Source of the DNA: Nematostella vectensis
Taxonomy: Eukaryota > Cnidaria > Anthozoa > Actiniaria > Edwardsiidae
Direction: 5' to 3'
Length of the DNA stretch: 64,000 bases
NCBI RefSeq assembly: GCF_932526225.1
Contig: NC_064042.1
Span: 11,050,540-11,114,539 of the forward strand
The notes below the pieces were generated by a model. It was not told the DNA's origin. It saw only the letters and a program-made list of their open reading frames with translations, and did not search any database. Positions 47,701-58,590 of this stretch are shown here, one piece after another; positions within the stretch are counted from its first letter, which is position 1, and every line of letters begins with the position of its first letter. The position numbers were made by a program, and so were the translations under genes.

Positions 47701-50700
47701 ACATGAAATAATAATGACAATTTCTAGAACTGACCAGAAGTTTGGAGTTGATCATAATTTTTAGACACAAATTGTATCAGCCAGAAATATCCATTTTTTT
47801 CATCCCTTAACAATAAATTTAACAACCCACGTGCATAGAAAGTGCTTCACTTCAACATTACATTACTTCACTGTTTTTTTCGGCATCCTGTTCTCTAACT
47901 TAATATTTTTGAATCTTAATATTTCTAACTTAATATTTGAATAATATCTGAATTTTTTCTTCTGTTGTTCATGTTTGTGAGAACGATACATACATTTTGT
48001 TTAGATAGAATGACTTTAACCATGTTTAAAATTAATGTTTTCTCTTCAGAAAAACAGAACCAAGAGAAGAAGAAGAGGGGTAAGCTATTGTGCTTTTTTA
48101 ACAAAAGTGTGCTTTAGAGATTATTTATATACTATATTTATTAAATGATGATGATGATGTACAGAATAGTAGGCGGGTTGTATTGGTCAAAATCATGAAC
48201 CATACACTGAGTGGAGAACAGGAGAGTGATAAATAACCACGTCTAGTATGTGTGAATAAGATTGCATATCATGAGACAAAATGATGGCCTTCCTGTTTTT
48301 GCCAGAAGCATTCATTTTACTGCTCGAACTGTTAATGGTATACTATAGTTTATAGTGCTAAATGTTAGTCATCATCAACCTTACAGTACAGTGGTAGAGG
48401 GTTACAGTATACATTATTAAAATATTTTAAGTGTTCATACTGTAATTGCATCAGCCTTGCTTTTAACACATTGACCCCTCAACCGGCCTGTACCGGCCTG
48501 TAAAGATTATTTTTTTCTTTGACGGGCTGTATAAAACTCAGAATGGGGGGAGGTATCTGTTTTCAGTCTGTTTTTTGTAAATTCAGCTCAAAAATAGCCA
48601 GGAGTCAATGGGTTAATCCACCACCCCTAGATTTTAATCAAAATAACTAGGCCTTTTTAGACTTGTGCTGTGAGATCCACCAGTGGATTGGATCACATAT
48701 ATGCCATTTCAAGCAAGTGAATATCTTTAACTTAGAAAATAGAATTTTTTTTTTTACTTGGACATGACTGGACTCATTGATAGAGATGATATGCATAGCT
48801 TTTTTTTTAGAAAAAAATGCCCAAGAAAACATCAGATTCAGGCAAGGTTTTGTGATAAGATTACTTTGATGGTGAATATACAGGAAACGTATCAAAAGTG
48901 GGTTGACACTGCTGCTTTGAATTTATAATGGCAAATATTTTTATAGAATTTTGGCTCCCTGTGGTTTCCCCAATGGTTTTAACATAAAAAAATTATCTGT
49001 TAGAATATCAGCCATAACTTAATGGAGGCTTGTTTGTCTATCAAGCAGAATTTGCTTACACTGTTGTATGCACCTAAGCTTGCGAAAAAGGCATTGTTCT
49101 CAGGCAGTGAGGCAAGCATAATTTCTTAGGGTGTGTAGGTAAACACATTGACCCCTCAACCGGCCTGTACCGGCTTTGGGAAGTACCCACAACCCAAAAA
49201 ATTCATAAATGCAAAATAAACACAACAAGATAAAGATACTCAGGCATCAGTCTAAGGGATAAATGGTCTTGAAGATATACATCCAACAAAGGTGTTGGCA
49301 ACTACTCTTAAGCCAAATAATAGCACAGGTTGTTTGACTAATTTCAAATCGAACAAGGAAAGAAAAGCAGAATCACCCCTCAATAAAACGCTCAAAATAC
49401 CACACAAGGGAGAGAGATCAGCAAACACAGCTCAAGACACAAATAGATACCTTTATTCTGATCCTCCAGGTTCATTTCCATGGCCTCAAAACACAATGTC
49501 CACTCCTTGAAGGCTTGTAAAACCACGAAGATGCCTTTACAGATTGCAAAGCATTCTGGGAGATCCAGGGAAAAATTCACGAGGGGAGGGCCAGTCAACA
49601 CTCCTCTCCCCAAAGTCAGATGTCTTTTCACCCTGAAGCCAAACAAATCAATTCCAGGTTATACAGACCCAGAATAGCAGTGTAAACAATTTTGGAATCA
49701 ATTTGGTTTCAGAAAAGACAGCACTTAGGAGAGCTGTGGTGATTCATTAGAAAATTATTTTCTCTCCCAGGCAAAGCCAAACAAGAAAAAATCATCATGA
49801 ATCCACCTTTGCTTGCAAATATCCATAAGCAAAGCACTCAATTATGCCCCAATAGACTTCATGATGCCCTGAGACACTCTCCTAATATGCTCATAGCTGT
49901 ATTTTTGATGAAAAATACAAGCAACCATCAACTTGTGCTAGCTTCAGCACAACGACGAGGGATTAAAAGTGGGGGCCGCAATGTGGTGACCTAATTGTAG
50001 AAATGTAAATTGATAGAGGGGTAATGTTAGAATATTTCTTGTCTTCAATCAGGATGGTGATATCATCAGTGACAATGACGACCTGGTTGTTGAGATGATC
50101 AAGCAGATGAAACAAGCGGCGGATGATGACAAGCTGTTGAATGAGGCAAACCAGGCAGCAACCAAGAAGCTCAAGCTGTTACCAGTCATCCTAAAACACA
50201 TGAACAAGTAAGTTCTTTTTTATTTAAATTATTTTTTTCTGTATGTACCAGGGGCCGGTTCCTAGAAAGCAGGTTAACACTAACCCAGGGATAAATACGA
50301 CTATCTCGACATTTGTTTGGGTAAAAAGGGCACTCATCCCTGGGTTAGCGTTAATTTGCTTTCTAGGAGCCCAGCGCAGGCACATACAGTAGCCAGGATT
50401 TGATGGGGGAAGGGGGGTCACATCTATTTCAAGTAATGTTGCCCTCAGAGAATAATGTGCTGATATTGCATTGTTCACATTGCTTCATGGGTAACAAAGT
50501 AAGAAGCAAATAAGCGTACAAACCCTAGCATTCTTGATAACATACAACCTTGAACGTTCAAATTCAGCCATTTATTAGTTACCCATAATAATAATGATAC
50601 AGTATACACTGTAGTTTCTTAGCAATTATTGCAGCCATAGACTGATGGTGTCTGTCACTATAAAACAATTTATATAGCCACATCAACAATTACAATGTTG

Positions 50701-53700
50701 AACCATACTTCAATTTGACAACTTGTCTGAGTCTGTATTCATTAACCCCTGCAGGTAACAATACAGTACCTGGATTCTCGGGTGCAACCTTATTTAAAAT
50801 ACAGGTGTACTGTAGATAAGTTGTGGAAATGTGTAAAAGCTTGCAATCAAACCCAACCTACTGTAATGGTTTGGCAAACGTAAGTAAAAGTCACATGAAG
50901 CCATTTAACGTGCTACCAACTTTACACAATAGTGTACTTTGTTACTCAATTGTTTACATGAACTGCAGGCTTATCACCTAATCAATCTTTGTTTTCAGGG
51001 CAGATCTCCAGTACACGTTCATTGACTCTGGGGTGTTAAACGTGCTGAAAGAATGGCTGTCACCGCTGCCTGATGGCTCCATGCCACACCTGCAGATCAG
51101 AACAGGGATACTCAAGATACTCTCCACGGTGAGGGGGCAAATAGTTAGCATCCCAACTTTAAAGTTCTACCGGGCACCAAGTCCTGAAAAAGTAGTTTAA
51201 AAAATCTGAGCTTCTGAGAAACTGTTCCTGTGGGGGTGCCTTGTTTTGGGGTATCTTTTGCTGGGGAGGTTTTTGTGTGTGTCCGCAAGGCGATGTTGAC
51301 AGCTACCCATTTGTCTTCAGTTTCCAGCGCTTGATACAGGGGCGTTAAAGATGAGTGGCTTAGGGAGAGCAGTCATGTACCTCTACCGACACCCTAAAGA
51401 GACGAGACAAAACAAGCAGGTCGCTGGAAAGCTTATAAGTGAGTGTGTTATCCGGGGAAATTTTGAGGACATACTGTATGTACCGTAGAGCACATTACTG
51501 AGTTAAGCCTACAGAACTTTAATTTAGTGATTTCCCGAATACCCGGGGAATTTACATACGAGTTATTTTACAACAGCAGAGCAAAGTAATTTTGTACCCA
51601 AAACTTGCTTTTAGTGAAGTTTTCAAAAGTCTTTGAATCAGGAAATATTAAAATGAAAGATCAAATTAGACATTTTTTCCCGAATTACATACTCAGGGAT
51701 ACAAAAGATCCCGAATATGAATTCCAATTTGTGTTTTGCAGATGATTGGGCAAGGCCGATATTCGGTGTGACGTCAAACTTCAAGTCTCTGAGCCGCGAG
51801 GAGCGTGAGGAGCGAGATTATCAGAACATGTCCAAGAGGCGTAGACTCAGGTATGGATGGGACGTGGTTATACACCCTATGATAGGGAACTGTGCTTTAG
51901 GAGCCTTCTAGGAGGCTTGCTTAGATAACTTGTTTGGTCAGGATCCAACACGCACATTAAATGTGAATGTGAATTGCAAGTATATAATTCGAGATGTGGT
52001 ATACTATGTGATATTATTAAACATCTCGCGAACAGATTGTCTTTTCTGCTCTTTTTCAGCTCAGCTGATGGGGAAGGAGGAAAAACCCCACGATCAATCG
52101 ACAGTGCACTTCAAGGGGAGAAAAAGTGAGCCGTTATTTGGAGAAGCTCACTTAACTATCCCATGTGCTACTAAATGAGTGCACGTGTTACTGACCCGTG
52201 TGTTGCATTATACGTGTTACTAACCCGTGTGTTGCGTGTATATCTCGTGATACGTGGCACTAACCCATGTTTTGCGTGATACGTGGTACTCACCCTTGTG
52301 TTGCGTGATACGTGTTACTAACCCGTGTGTTGCGTGTATATCTCGTAATACGTGGCACTAACCCATATGTTGCGTGATACGTGTTACTAACCCGTGTGTT
52401 GCGTGTATATCTCATTATACGAGGTACGTACCCGTGTGTTGCGTGATAAGTGTTACTAACCCGTGTGTTGCGTGATACGTGGTACTAACCCGTGTGTTGC
52501 GTGATACGTGGTACTAACCCGTGTGTTGCGTGATACTTGTTACTAACCCGTGTGTTGCGTGTATATCTCATGAAACGTGTTACTAACCCATGTTTTGCAT
52601 GATACGTGTTACTAACCCGTGTGTTGCATTATACGTGTTACTAACCCGTGTGTTGCGTGTATATCACGTGATACGTGGCACTAACCCATGTTTTGCGTGA
52701 TACGTGGTACTCACCCTTGTGTTGCGTGATACGTGTTACTAACCCGTGTGTTGCGTGTATATCTCGTAATACGTGGCACTAACCCATATGTTGCGTGATA
52801 CGTGTTACTAACCCGTGTGTTGCGTGTATATCTCATTATACGAGGTACGTACCCGTGTGTTGCGTGATAAGTGTTACTAACCCGTGTGTTGCGTGATACG
52901 TGTTACTAACCCGTGTGTTGCGTGATACGTGGTACTAACCCGTGTGTTGCGTGATACTTGTTACTAACCCGTGTGTTGCGTGTATATCTCATGATACGTG
53001 TTACTAACCCGTGTGTTGCGTGATACTTGTTATTAACCCGTGTGTTGCGTGTATATCTCATGAAACGTGTTACTAACCCGTGTGTTGCGTGTATATCTCA
53101 TAATACGTGGCACTAACCCATGTGTTGCGTGATACGTGTTACTAACCCGTGTGTTGCGTGTATATCTCATAATACGTGGTACTTACCCGTGTGTTGCGTG
53201 ATACGTGTTACTAACCCGTGTGTTGCGTGTATATCTTATGATACGAGGTACTTACCCGTGTGTTGCGTGATAAGTGTTAATAACCCGTGTGTTGCGTGTA
53301 TATCTCGTGAAACGTGGTACTTACCCGTGTGTTGCGTGATACGTGTTAATACCCGTGTGTTGCGTGATACTAACCCGTGTGTTGCATGATACATGATACT
53401 AACCCGTGTGTTGCGTGATACGTGATAATAACCCGTGTGTTGCGTGTATATCCCATGATACGTGTTACTATCCCGTGTGTTTCGTGATACGTGTTACTAA
53501 CCCATGTGTTGCGTGATACGTGTTACTTACCCGTGTGTTGCGTGTATATCTCATGATACGTGTTACTATCCCGTGTGTTTCGTGATACGTGATTCTAACC
53601 CGTGTGTTTCGTGATTCTAACCCGTGTGTTGCATGATACGTGATACTAACCCGTGTGTTGCGTGTATATCTCATGATACGTGTTACTATCCCGTGTGTTT

Positions 53701-54980
53701 CTTGATATGTGATACTATCCCGTGTGTTGCGTGTATCTCTCGCGATACTTGAACTACCCGTGTGTTGCGTGCCTTCCTCGTGATAAGTGTCACCCGTGTG
53801 TTGCGTGTATCCCTCGTGATAAGTGTCACTAACGTGTATCTCTCGTGTTACGTGTTACTAACCCGTGTGTTGCATGTTTCTATAGAGCTCTTCGTCCGGG
53901 TGACAAGGGATTCGTGATGCGTGCGCGTGTACCGTTACCGTCAAACAAGGATTATGTTGTGCGACCCAAGACGAACGCTGAAGGAAGTGACTTTGTCCGA
54001 GTAAGTACAAAGCACGCTTCTGTGGACTTCCCATATAAACTTAATACAATACAAAAAGACGTCAGTCAGTTGAAGGATATTTGTGTGACAGTTACAAGTG
54101 ACCTTACTTTTAAATATTTAGCGAACTCTCGCCGATGTTTCCAACTGCTAAATCGCCTTCTTCCGTAATTTATAACCCTTTGAGTTTTTATTGGCCAGCA
54201 CTGAATGGTTTCCAATCACGTCACTTCTCGGTTTCTTACGCCGCCATACTCGAAACGTTACAGCGAAGGCTTTTAGAACACTCGGATTCTTACGCCGCCA
54301 AATTTAGATTCATTCAGTGTTCCACAAGCGAATGGGCTTTTCATTGGTTGTTATCACCACATCTGTAGATAAGTATGAAAATAATTGATATCAACATCAC
54401 ATCTGTAGTTTAGTATGATATCAATTGATATCAACATCACATCTGTAGATAAGCATGATATCAATTGATATCAACATCACATCTGTAGATAAGTATAACA
54501 TCAATTGATAACAACATCACATCTGTAGATAAGTATGATATCAATTGATATCAACATCACATCTGTAGATAAGCATGATATCAATTGATATCAACATCAC
54601 ATCTGTAGATAAGTATGATATCAATTGATATCAACATCACATCTGTAGATAAGTATGATATCAATTGATATCAACGGTTGACCAAAACAAAAGGAATAGC
54701 TGGTAAACATAGTAGAGGGAGTAGTAGAGTAGAGGGCTCCCTCTACTAACTATGTCGTAAACTACTTTGTTGTTTTTATGCCCCCAAAATGTTCTCAGAA
54801 TAGAGAGTTAAATGTCTGTGATCGATTGATTTAATGCTATTGTGTTTGGCGTTTCAGTCCACCAAGAAGACCGTTACCAAAGCGGACAAGCTCACTCGGA
54901 AATTAAAGGATAAAAAAAGGGCCAACAAAATGCAGAGGGCTGTCAACATCAGCATAGAGGGTAGAAAGATGAACCTGTAG
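41774..54980 (+). CDS. IWS1: IWS1/Spn1 transcription elongation factor, 13 exons, 689 aa
   Basis: Exons: 41774-42620, 42820-42977, 43437-43482, 44603-44732, 47624-47666, 48050-48079, 50053-50207, 50999-51128, 51321-51438, 51742-51850, 52060-52125, 53886-54000, 54858-54980. Phases close throughout (2070 nt). IWS1 binds SPT6 and RNA polymerase II and couples elongation with histone modification and mRNA processing in the nucleus. Residues 1-~400 are acidic and low in complexity (many Asp/Glu/Ser, TPE and SPK sites), with the [20 protein letters not shown]-type acidic block typical of the family. A basic patch at ~409-418 ([10 protein letters not shown]) follows. The folded core (~420-560) is the TFIIS N-terminal-like domain, recognisable by [37 protein letters not shown] and [20 protein letters not shown]. 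The conserved tail has [11 protein letters not shown] and ends [11 protein letters not shown] strong family match on the C-terminal half. Confidence 0.95.
42978..44602 (+). other. IWS1 introns 2 and 3
   Basis: Intron 2 (42978-43436) and intron 3 (43483-44602) flank the 46-nt exon 3 (43437-43482), which encodes the conserved [15 protein letters not shown] segment. No other feature is seen. Confidence 0.8.
45340..45409. repeat. 70-nt structured inverted repeat
   Basis: TTAGAGTTGC (45340-45349) pairs perfectly with the end at 45400-45409. Inside it, GCTGTC pairs with GACAGC and GGTCGC pairs with GCGACC around a CTGAA loop. The ends and GCGACCGAGCGGAGA core resemble the elements at 41255 and 59121, so it is probably a tiny TIR element rather than an RNA gene. 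Confidence 0.65.
45529..46528 (+). CDS. Candidate nested small protein gene, 46 aa, two exons
   Basis: Exon 1 is 45529-45624 and ends AAG|GTAGGT. Exon 2 is 46484-46528, after TTTCTTTCAG, and ends in TAG. The phases match, giving a 46-residue protein starting [16 protein letters not shown] second ATG six codons later (AAGATGG) fits the Kozak context better and would give 40 residues. There is an in-frame stop upstream. AATAAA at 47002-47007 lies in a plausible position for a short transcript. I do not recognise the protein. It has no clear membrane segment and a basic C-terminal end. The alternative is chance splice signals in an intron, or an alternative first exon of IWS1 out of phase. Confidence 0.4.
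47002..47007 (+). promoter_or_regulatory. AATAAA polyadenylation hexamer (candidate, nested gene)
   Basis: A perfect hexamer about 470 nt after the stop of the small candidate gene and inside IWS1 intron 4. AT-rich DNA yields such hexamers by chance. Confidence 0.3.
47667..48049 (+). other. IWS1 intron 5
   Basis: A 383-nt AT-rich intron (AAG|GTAACT ... TCTCTTCAG). Nothing else is seen. Confidence 0.8.
48080..50052 (+). other. IWS1 intron 6 with repeat elements
   Basis: A 1.97-kb intron after a 30-nt exon. It contains the TTAAC-ended element at 48465-48614 and a second copy of its left end from about 49140. The rest, to about 49990, is less AT-rich than usual introns and has several overlapping short frames without recognisable motifs, so it may be a longer unknown repeat. 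Confidence 0.6.
48465..48614. mobile_element. Small TIR element with TTAACACATTGACCCC ends
   Basis: The left TTAACACATTGACCCCTCAA is inverse to the right GGAGTCAATGGGTTAA (to about 48614) with two changes. The left end and its inner part ACCGGCCTGTACCGGC recur in direct orientation at about 49141-49175. Confidence 0.65.
50208..50998 (+). other. IWS1 intron 7
   Basis: A 791-nt intron that contains the TIR element at 50249-50375. The remainder is AT-rich with no clear feature. Confidence 0.8.
50249..50375. mobile_element. MITE-like element with CTAGAAAGC...TAACCCAGGGAT arms
   Basis: The left arm TCCTAGAAAGCAGGTTAACA, followed by CTAACCCAGGGAT, is inverse to the right arm ATCCCTGGGTTAGCGTTAAT plus TTGCTTTCTAGGA. 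The ~40-nt arms carry few mismatches around a ~45-nt centre. Confidence 0.8.
52126..53885 (+). other. IWS1 intron 11, mostly minisatellite
   Basis: A 1760-nt intron (GAGAAAAA|GTGAGC to TTTCTATAG). Almost all of it after about 52185 is the 29-bp-based minisatellite. Confidence 0.85.
52185..53875. repeat. Minisatellite, basic unit 29 bp, with 421-bp higher-order duplication
   Basis: The unit is GTTACTAACCCGTGTGTTGC plus GTGATACGT, clear as a 29-bp period at 52462, 52491 and 52520. Many units carry an insert GTATATCTCRTGATACG. A block beginning near 52203 (TTGCATTATACGTGTTACTA) recurs near 52624 with an offset of 421 bp, including its private variants, showing block duplication. Open frames across it are repeat artefacts. 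Confidence 0.95.
54358..54676. repeat. 40-bp minisatellite, about 8 copies
   Basis: The unit is TATCAACATCACATCTGTAG plus ATAAGTATGATATCAATTGA, with near-identical copies starting every 40 bp (ATCTGTAG at 54361, 54401, 54441, 54481 and so on). It lies in IWS1 intron 12 (54001-54857). Next to it, ACATAGTAGAGGGAG (54708 on) forms a hairpin with CTCCCTCTACTAACTATGT. Confidence 0.95.
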
Positions 54981-55056
54981 TCAAGGTAACCGCTGACAGT
55001 TGCTATAGTAGCGGTACGACGTCACAGCCGATCTTAAGTGCTGTCTGCCGCTCCTT

Positions 55057-55062
55057 AATAAA
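55057..55062 (+). promoter_or_regulatory. AATAAA polyadenylation signal of IWS1 (candidate)
   Basis: A perfect AATAAA 77 nt after the IWS1 stop codon, the first one downstream. It is a plausible 3' end. Confidence 0.65.
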
Positions 55063-55129
55063 AAAACATGTAAGGAGGATACAGCCCTAGGTATGGAGAC
55101 ACTGTTCAGTTGTCACAGAGGAACCCGAC

Positions 55130-55540
55130 ACCTTCCCAGGTGTCTGTTGTAGCCAGACAACTCGACATAGGGCGGGACAGTTACCCGACACAGGGTGCCC
55201 ATGTGTTTATAGTAGCCATACAACACGTCAAATGGCGGGAAAGCTGCCCGTCACAGGGTACCCATATGGCTACAGAAGGCGATCAAGCATACAGAGAAGT
55301 CACTAAAGGACAGGAAAGCTGCCCGACACAGGATGCTCATGTGTCAATAGTAGCCATATAACTCGTCAAATGGTGGGATAGCTGCCCGACACAGGGTGCC
55401 CATGTGTCAATAGTAGCTATATAACTCGTCAAATGGTGGGATAGCTGCCTGACACAGGGTGCCCATATATCAATAGTAGCCATATAACTCGTCAAGTGGT
55501 GGGATAGCTGCCCGACACAGGATACCCGTAGGTACCATAG
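55130..55540. repeat. 63-bp minisatellite, about 6 copies
   Basis: The unit contains CATGTGTCAATAGTAGCCAT, AACTCGTCAAATGGTGGGA and AGCTGCCCGACACAGGGTGC. CAATAG recurs at 55345, 55408 and 55471, an exact 63-bp step. The left copies are more diverged. Confidence 0.9.
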
Positions 55541-55967
55541 TAGGCAGACAATTTGGTTAGATCGCGCGAAACACTTCAAACAATATTTTTATAAAATACC
55601 CTGGTAAAGCCATTTTGTCGTTATTTTAATCGAGCCTGATGCTACCTAGTTCCTTTTATACCCTAATAAATATATACCTCACATCTCGATCGTAAGATTT
55701 ATTTCTCGTTGGTTCCGCGGAAATGTGAAAATGTAAATAAGAGTAAATGTTGTGATACACAGACACTAAAGTGAATAAAACGTTGAAAACTCTTATTGGT
55801 GTCTTTTAGTAAGATTTTGATCAGTTGTACTAGATCAAAAGATGAGAACAATGACTTCATGTTGATTTAAAAATTAGAAAAGGTGCCCAAATTTTTACTG
55901 AAGACATGATCGAGATCGCGGCTATTTGACCGTACGATCGCAACCGATCGCATTCCTATCGCAAAGT

Positions 55968-56345
55968 GGTTTCCATATCGCACACGATCGTAGGGTGTTC
56001 CCAGATAAAGTACACGATCGCATGGGGAGTTTCGATATAATCGTACACGATCGCAGGGTGAGTTTCCATATAATCGTACACGGTCACAGAGTGAGTTTCC
56101 ATATAATCGTACACGATCGCAGGGTGAGTTTCCATATGATCGTAGACTATCGCAGGGTGAGTTTCCATATAATCGTACACGATCGCAGGGTGAGTTTCCA
56201 TATGATCGTAGACTATCGCAGGGTGAGTTTCCATATAATCGTACACGATCGCAGGGTGAGTTTCCATATGATCGTACACGATCGCAGGGTGTGTTTCCAT
56301 ATAATCGTACACGATCGTAGGGTGAGTTTTCATATAATCGTACAC
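55968..56345. repeat. 33-bp minisatellite, about 11 copies, open in frames on both strands
   Basis: The unit is TCGTACACGATCGCAGGGTG plus AGTTTCCATATAA, repeated every 33 bp. Since 33 is a multiple of three, a frame stays open on each strand (plus 55926-56489, minus 56345-55956), encoding an 11-residue repeat such as IIVHDRRVSFH. A related single unit lies in the TIR element at 63409-63551. I regard it as non-coding. Confidence 0.9.
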
Positions 56346-56695
56346 AATTGCATGCTATCGAGTTCGATTATATACAAACCAGCGCTTACTACTAATTTTA
56401 CTGCTTATAAACTATTCAACCAAATAGGGACTTGCCCTAAAAGATCACTTGACTTTTTGGGCGGCAAACTAGCGCGCTCAGGGTTTTAGCGGCAAAAATA
56501 ACAGCAACAAAAAGCAACTTATATAACGCTTACGGATAAAGCAAAAGAGGGTTTATTTTTATTTAATTATTCTATTTTTTGTCGTTCTCAGGCGTGACGG
56601 GCGCAGCCATTTCTGTTTCTTTTGACTTGAATTTGTCACCCAAAAGGTCGTGTGACCCCGTAGTGCAAGTCCCCTATTTGGAAGATGCTAAAGGG

Positions 56696-56880
56696 CAAAT
56701 CACTCCGCTGTAACTGTGGATTTGTTCTGGCCGGAACTGTCTTACTAGGATTTTCGTTCCGGTCTACGACTTTGACCACCAAAATTGTAAACAATAACAC
56801 TTTGGGCGCAACAAACATGACCTGTCAATCAAAATGCGTGACGTCAGCAATGACGTACCTGAAGTTATGTTTCTTGGCAG
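56696..56880 (-). repeat. Inverted partner of the 57941-58590 repeat block
   Basis: Read on the minus strand it contains TTTTGATTGACAGGTCATGT, then TTATTGTTTACAATTTTGG and GGTCAAAG, followed by GGAACGAAAATCCT and a GTTCCGGCCAGAACAAAT-type end, in the same order as the plus-strand block 1.2 kb to the right. Confidence 0.65.
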
Positions 56881-57940
56881 TACTAAATGTACTTTCAAAT
56901 GTATATAAAAATCTGGCGATAGGGAAACTACATCTAAACGTCCCCTATTTGTTTTATTTTGAGCGTGAGAACAGTGATTCCTGATCGTGGCTGATCCTTT
57001 TTTCCACCATTTTATACATACTTTGTACATATACTTTGTATATAGTATGTGCATTTCCGGTTGATTAACATGTCGCGCTCCACTTTTCCCTATCGCCACT
57101 TCAGTTGCTACATTCCCCGCTCACTCTTCCCTGCACCATGTTTCTAACCCCTCTTTCTTTTCCCCTCAGCCACACAATTCATTTCTTAACCAGGTCGTTT
57201 CCCCTCCGCAACAACGCGCTAGGTGAGCATTTTCTCACACCTTCAATCCCTATATTTGTTTTATTAACTTGTCAATCATACGACATCTCGTCACCTCACT
57301 AGCCACATACCTCAATCCACACTTACTTTATTTCCCTCACCAACACTCACTAGAAGTACACACCTTTTTACTTATTCTACATTTAACCCTTTCTACGCCA
57401 ATATATCACACAAAATTTTAAAACTCAAAAGTTATGTTGCACTATCAAAACCTTCCATAAATTAACACTTTTGATATCTCCTCTTATCACATTACACTAC
57501 CCACCGCCACATTGCAATCTCCCTTCACTTCTGCTCACGTCCGAAAGTCGAACGAGACATCTGAAATAACGATGCTCAAAAACAAACAAACAAACAAACA
57601 TACAAACGTTATTTTTTGTCGTTTTACATGAGGAATTGCATTCTCTATCGCGACCCCCCCTCCCCACCACCAATATTAAAAAAGAAATCAAGAGATGATC
57701 TGTAGTAGTAGGGGTATGCAGCAGTGCCCTCTTTCTCGTATTTCTGGAAGTTTAGTTGATACCGAGGTTTGTTGCATAATATTTCCATTTGTTACATTTG
57801 TGCCACGAAAACCGCGTCTTCTCAATGTTTTATAAGTAATCCAAATCGTGAGCAAGGAAAAGGTAAATATTTTCGATAGTTCAGATAGCTCGTTCGACTC
57901 CCGGCCTATCAGTCTTGAGTCTCGGCCTCTGACTCTCTAT

Positions 57941-58590
57941 GCACCCAAAGTATTATTGTTTACAAGTCTGGTGGACAAAGCGCTATTAGGGTTTTTCTAC
58001 CAGGCCATTTTATTGATGACGTCGTGTATTTTGATTAACGGGTCTGTTGCACCCCAAGTATTATCGTTTACAAGTTTGGTGGTCAAAGCGGTAAATGCCT
58101 TTGAGATAGTAGCGTTTTTCTACCAGGTCACGTGATTGATGACGTCGTGTAGTTTTATTGACGGTCATGTTTTTTGCACCCCAAGTAATAATGCTAACAA
58201 GTTAAGTGGTCAAAGAGCTAAGACCTTTGAGATAGTAGCGTTTTTCTACCAGGTCACATGATTGATGAGGTCATGTATTTTGATTGACCGGTCATGTTTG
58301 TTGCACCCCGAGTATAATCGTTTACAAGTTTAGTGGTCAAAGCGCTAAATGCCTTTGAGATCTTACCGACAGTAATATTGTTTACAAGTTTGGTGATCAA
58401 AGAGCTAAATGGCTTGAAGATATTAGCATTTTTTTTTTTTTTTGTTTAAGTATCTTGAAGGTGAAACTAAACTCCCGTGCATAAAATCCGGAAAGTTCAG
58501 AGGATTCGTTCCGGCCGGAAATCTTTTTCTAGGAAATTTGTTCTGGCCGGAACAAAATCAGGTAGGAACGAAAATCCTGTTACACTGCCA
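57941..58590 (+). repeat. ~127-bp tandem repeat with TGACGTC motifs and GTTCCGGCCGGAA end
   Basis: Units start with GCACCCCAAGTATTA at 57941, 58049, 58176 and 58303 (steps 108, 127, 127). Each has GTTTACAAGTTTGGTGGTCA, CTTTGAGATAGTAGCGTTTT, CTACCAGGTCACGTGATTGA and TGACGTCGTGTA-like sequence. The block ends with the palindrome TTCCGGCCGGAA and GTTCTGGCCGGAAC near 58509-58556. Confidence 0.75.

Noticed and set aside
52970-53680. Repetitive open frames (CVACIS-type and TRNTRVS-type)
   Set aside because: Products of the 29-bp minisatellite inside an IWS1 intron.
55926-56489. 187- and 129-codon repeat proteins
   Set aside because: Caused by a 33-bp minisatellite open in both directions. No start context or non-repeat domain.
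56685-57099. Overlapping ~100-codon frames on both strands
   Set aside because: They overlap the repeat block at 56696-56880 and have no recognisable domain.
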